Assembly (NCBI GenBank): GCA_021775555.1
Contig: JAJFHP010000041.1
Span: 1-64,000 of the forward strand
Direction of reading: 5' to 3'
Source: Hyphomicrobiales bacterium
GTDB lineage: Bacteria; Pseudomonadota; Alphaproteobacteria; Rhizobiales; Methyloligellaceae
Length of the DNA stretch: 64,000 nucleotides
Part shown: piece by piece, positions 61,163 to 64,000 of the stretch
Layout: every line of letters begins with the position of its first letter
Position numbering within the stretch: position 1 is the stretch's first letter
The notes under the pieces: model-generated
Seen by the model: only the letters and a program-made list of their open reading frames with translations
Told to the model about the DNA's origin: nothing
Database searches by the model: none
Position numbers and translations under genes: made by a program

Positions 61163-61828
61163 TTATTTGAATCCGCAGATGGTCAGCAGGATCCCCATAT
61201 TGTCGTTCCCCGAAAACAGCAAGCCGAACAGCACCAGCCAAACCGCCAGCAGGAAGTGCCAGTAAAGGGTGCAGTTATCGATGCTTTGCCGGACCTTGTT
61301 CAGCTCGAATTTGTCGCGTTGCCAGACCTTGTCGGCGGTCCGTCCCCAGGCCACAAGGCCGCCCAGCATGTGGAGCCCATGCAGACCCGTGATCAGGATG
61401 AAAAGTGCAACAGCCGGGTTGGTGAGTTCGAAAACGCCCTTGTCGACCAATTGCTGCCACGCCAGGAGCTGGCCAACAATAAAACCAATGGTGAAGGCAC
61501 CGGCCCCAATCAGACCCATTTTCACCTGGTTCCACTCGTCCCGTCTCATTGCTGATTGAGCCCAGTGCAGGCCGGCACTGGCCAGCATCAGCATTGCTGT
61601 GTTCTGCCACATCAGCCACGGCTGGGGCACCGGACGCCAGTCTTCATAGACCATACGGCCGGCGTAAGAGACGGTCAGCAGAAAGAACAGAACACCAACG
61701 ACGATCAGAAACATCTTCAGCCCGACACGGGCGTGTGCCGTGTCAGAGACATTGTTATCGCGCATGCCTATTGCGCCATTTTTATCCGGCAACCAGGGTT
61801 TCTCGGTCAATTGGCGAAAAAAGTTCAT
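61163..61828 (-). CDS. Second subunit III-like protein of the oxidase operon
   Basis: This 221-residue protein has five to six helices and a HGLHMLGGLVAWGR core and WHFLLAVWLVLFGLLF ending, which are degenerate versions of the subunit III motifs. Two consecutive subunit III-type genes are the pattern seen in coxMNOP of Bradyrhizobium. It lies 6 bp after subunit I. Confidence 0.85.
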   Translation of the reverse strand: MNFFRQLTEKPWLPDKNGAIGMRDNNVSDTAHARVGLKMFLIVVGVLFFLLTVSYAGRMVYEDWRPVPQPWLMWQNTAMLMLASAGLHWAQSAMRRDEWNQVKMGLIGAGAFTIGFIVGQLLAWQQLVDKGVFELTNPAVALFILITGLHGLHMLGGLVAWGRTADKVWQRDKFELNKVRQSIDNCTLYWHFLLAVWLVLFGLLFSGNDNMGILLTICGFK

Positions 61829-61834
61829 TGCGCT

Positions 61835-63634
61835 CTAAGCTTTCCGCGAACGCGTTGACTTGCGCGCCTTCTTCTCCATCGGCACATCCTTTGGCGCCAT
61901 GTTCTGCGGCACAAAGTCATGGGTCGCACCGGGCACGCCATAGTCATAGGCCCAGCGGTAAACCAGCGGCAGCGACTTGCCCCAGTTGCCGTGTCCCGGT
62001 GGCATTTCCGGTGTCTGCCATTCCAGTGAGGCAGCGCCCCAGGGATTCATCTCCGACTTTTTGCCGGCCGCGTAGCTCCGGAACATATTGTAGAAGAACA
62101 CGATCTGCGCAAAGCCGACGATGAAGGTCATGATCGAGATGAAGGCGTTCAGCTGACCGACCGACTCGGTGAAGATCTGCGTGTCGCCAAGTTCGAAATA
62201 GCGCCGCGGAACTCCGACAAATCCGAGATAATGCATCGGGAAATAGATCAGGTAGGCACCAAGGAATGTGACCCAGAAGTGAAATTTTCCCAACGTTTCG
62301 CTGTACATCTTACCCGTGATCAGCGGGAACCAGTGATAGATCGCCCCGAAGACAACAAGCATCGGCGCCACACCCATCACCATATGGAAATGCGCCACCA
62401 CAAACATGGTGTCAGAGAGCGGCACATCGATTGCGACGTTGCCCAGGAACAGACCTGTGATGCCTCCATTGAGGAAGGTCACAATAAACCCGATAGCAAA
62501 CAGCATCGGTGTGTTGAGGCGGATGTTGCCTTTCCACAATGTCAGGGTCCAGTTGTAGACCTTGAGCGCTGTAGGTATGGCGATGATCAGTGTCGTAGTG
62601 GCGAAAAAGAAGCCGAAATACGGGTTCATGCCGGAGACATACATGTGATGCGCCCAGACGACAAAGCTCAGTGCGCCAATGATGACAATGGCCCAGACCA
62701 TCATCCTGTAGCCAAAAATATGCCGCCTTGAATGCACGGCGATCAGGTCAGAGACAATGCCGAAGGCCGGAAGCGCCACGATGTAGACTTCCGGATGCCC
62801 GAAGAACCAGAACAGATGCTGGAACAGGATCGGGCTGCCGCCGCCATAGCTGAGATGTTCGCCAAGCTCGACGATATTCGGCATGAAGAAACTGGTGCCC
62901 AGAATCTTGTCGAGCAGCATCATGATCGCGCCAACGAAGAGCGCGGGGAAGGCCAGCAACGCCAGGACGGTCGCGACAAAGATACCCCAAATCGTCAGGG
63001 GCATGCGCATCAACGTCATCCCCCGCGTTCTAGATTGCAGCACGGTCACCACATAATTCAGACCGCCCATCGTGAAGCCGACGATGAACAGGGCGAGCGA
63101 AACCAGCATCAGGATAATGCCGCCATCAGAACCCGGTGTGCCTGACAATATTGCTTGCGGGGGATAGAGCGTCCAGCCGGCGCCGGTGGGCCCGCCAGGA
63201 ACGAAGAAGCTTGCGATGAGAACGAAAACCGCGGTCAGATAAACCCAGTAGCTCACCATGTTTACATAGGGGAACGCCATGTCTCGGGCACCCACCATCA
63301 GCGGGATCATGTAGTTGCCGAAGCCACCGAGGAAAAGCGCCGTCAGCAGGTAGACAACCATGATCATGCCGTGCGCCGTGATGAACTGATAATAGTCTTC
63401 AGGCTCAATAAAGGAAAAGCTGTCCGGGAAACCCAGCTGCAGCCGCATCAGCCATGACAACACAAGCGCAACAAGCCCAATGGCTATCGCGGTGGAGGCA
63501 TATTGGATGGCAATGACCTTGGCATCCTGGCAGAACACATATTTCGTGATCCAGCTTTTTGGATGGTAGAGATCCTGTTCGGCATTCTCGGCTGGTGCGA
63601 CATAACCAACGTCGTCTTGTGTTATATCGGACAT
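61835..63634 (-). CDS. ctaD: aa3-type cytochrome c oxidase subunit I
   Basis: This 599-residue heme-copper oxidase subunit I binds hemes a and a3 and CuB. The CuB/Tyr site is FFGHPEVYIVALPAFG (Glu of the D-channel type, hence A1-like), with VVWAHHMY and VAHFHMVMG as the heme/copper His motifs. ATG 63634 has GGGGGAAT upstream; an in-frame start 24 bp earlier is less likely. The basic C-terminal tail (KKARKSTRSRK) is unusual in length. Confidence 0.93.
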   Translation of the reverse strand: MSDITQDDVGYVAPAENAEQDLYHPKSWITKYVFCQDAKVIAIQYASTAIAIGLVALVLSWLMRLQLGFPDSFSFIEPEDYYQFITAHGMIMVVYLLTALFLGGFGNYMIPLMVGARDMAFPYVNMVSYWVYLTAVFVLIASFFVPGGPTGAGWTLYPPQAILSGTPGSDGGIILMLVSLALFIVGFTMGGLNYVVTVLQSRTRGMTLMRMPLTIWGIFVATVLALLAFPALFVGAIMMLLDKILGTSFFMPNIVELGEHLSYGGGSPILFQHLFWFFGHPEVYIVALPAFGIVSDLIAVHSRRHIFGYRMMVWAIVIIGALSFVVWAHHMYVSGMNPYFGFFFATTTLIIAIPTALKVYNWTLTLWKGNIRLNTPMLFAIGFIVTFLNGGITGLFLGNVAIDVPLSDTMFVVAHFHMVMGVAPMLVVFGAIYHWFPLITGKMYSETLGKFHFWVTFLGAYLIYFPMHYLGFVGVPRRYFELGDTQIFTESVGQLNAFISIMTFIVGFAQIVFFYNMFRSYAAGKKSEMNPWGAASLEWQTPEMPPGHGNWGKSLPLVYRWAYDYGVPGATHDFVPQNMAPKDVPMEKKARKSTRSRKA

Positions 63635-63683
63635 CAGAATTCCCCCAATTCTTGGCATTGACTGGCCAGCAAAATGTCATGTC

Positions 63684-64000
63684 TCATTGTGAAGACACCT
63701 TCTGCGTGGCATTGCCCAGTTCGGGCTTCAAGGCCAGACCCGCGGTCTTGCCTAACTTGTTTCCGTTTTCATATTGCGCCATCGTTTGCGCAAATGTCTG
63801 CTGCTCGCCCAGCCATTTGTCGTAGCTGGCCTGGTCGTCGACGATGACATTGCCCCGCATGGCGTGATGCCCGACGCCGCACAATTCAGCACACAGGACT
63901 TCGAAATTGCCTGTCCGAGTCGGCGTGAACCAGAAATAGGTGACCATGCCCGGGACAATATCCATCTTGCCACGGAACTGGGGCACGTAGAAATTGTGAA
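63684..64000 (-). CDS. ctaC: Cytochrome c oxidase subunit II (partial, cut by window end)
   Basis: The C-terminal part of subunit II is visible; the start lies beyond the window. It has the CuA motif CAELCGVGHHAM, with the two cysteines, and FYVPQFRGKMD. It is the first visible gene of the oxidase operon, transcribed to the left into subunit I. No heme-c extension is seen at its end. Confidence 0.9.
   Translation of the reverse strand, partial: HNFYVPQFRGKMDIVPGMVTYFWFTPTRTGNFEVLCAELCGVGHHAMRGNVIVDDQASYDKWLGEQQTFAQTMAQYENGNKLGKTAGLALKPELGNATQKVSSQ

Noticed and set aside
1-64000. Insertion sequences, integrases, prophage or plasmid origin signals
   Set aside because: I found no transposase, integrase or phage-like genes, and no direct repeats flanking the sulfonate island, so transfer of the island is not supported from the sequence alone.

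Overview
The window looks like a chromosomal segment of an alphaproteobacterium, most likely of the order Hyphomicrobiales (Rhizobiales). The evidence is moderately high GC with tight, often 4-bp overlapping operons, a two-subunit-III cytochrome oxidase operon of the rhizobial type, a mandelate-racemase-family enzyme very like the Bradyrhizobium D-tartrate dehydratase, and many Mo-hydroxylase accessory genes. I see no phage, transposase, CRISPR array or rRNA operon; two tRNA genes are present (Arg-CCT, Leu-CAA).

Layout. 0-5 kb: end of an upstream gene with its terminator, then a soluble 7-PAS/GAF histidine kinase and a single-domain response regulator. 5-8.4 kb: modABC molybdate transporter, with an SNase-fold secreted nuclease gene translationally coupled at its end. 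8.6-17.9 kb: secreted or envelope proteins, including a 1745-residue protein with a propeller-like region, DUF11-like domains, a peptidoglycan-binding domain and eight Cys-rich C-terminal repeats, several low-complexity exported proteins, a persulfide-dioxygenase-rhodanese fusion and tRNA-Arg. 17.9-23.8 kb: a Mo-hydroxylase cluster (mocA, xdhC, XdhC-N, coxG divergent from coxS-M-L) whose large subunit is form II, not the Cu-binding form I.

25-51 kb is the most remarkable part, an organosulfonate catabolism island. On the minus strand xsc, a cupin, pta and an SDR lie with an iclR regulator. Divergently transcribed are a sauS-like acylating aldehyde dehydrogenase and a two-subunit ADP-forming acyl-CoA ligase. 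Together these suggest sulfoacetate -> sulfoacetyl-CoA -> sulfoacetaldehyde -> acetyl phosphate + sulfite -> acetyl-CoA. Identical palindromic boxes about 60 bp upstream of both arms suggest one regulator controls both. From 37.3 to 47.7 kb an eleven-gene operon follows: gntR, a variant succinate-dehydrogenase-like complex, a two-subunit class I fumarase/tartrate dehydratase, suyAB (sulfolactate sulfo-lyase), a tarD-like enolase-superfamily dehydratase, slcC and comC. Divergent from it are a ThDP enzyme and a GMC oxidoreductase. SlcC, ComC and SuyAB form the known sulfolactate route. The extra dehydrogenase and hydratase suggest to me a pathway for a sulfonated C4 dicarboxylate such as sulfosuccinate, which is inference.

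51-59.5 kb holds ordinary envelope and housekeeping genes (CAP lipoprotein, flippase, DacA/C-type carboxypeptidase, tRNA-Leu, DedA, DsbB, MBL-fold protein, DUF456, L,D-transpeptidase, and a 34-residue membrane protein). 59.5-64 kb has a c-type cytochrome and an aa3-type cytochrome oxidase operon (II-I-III'-III-IV), with subunit II cut by the window end.
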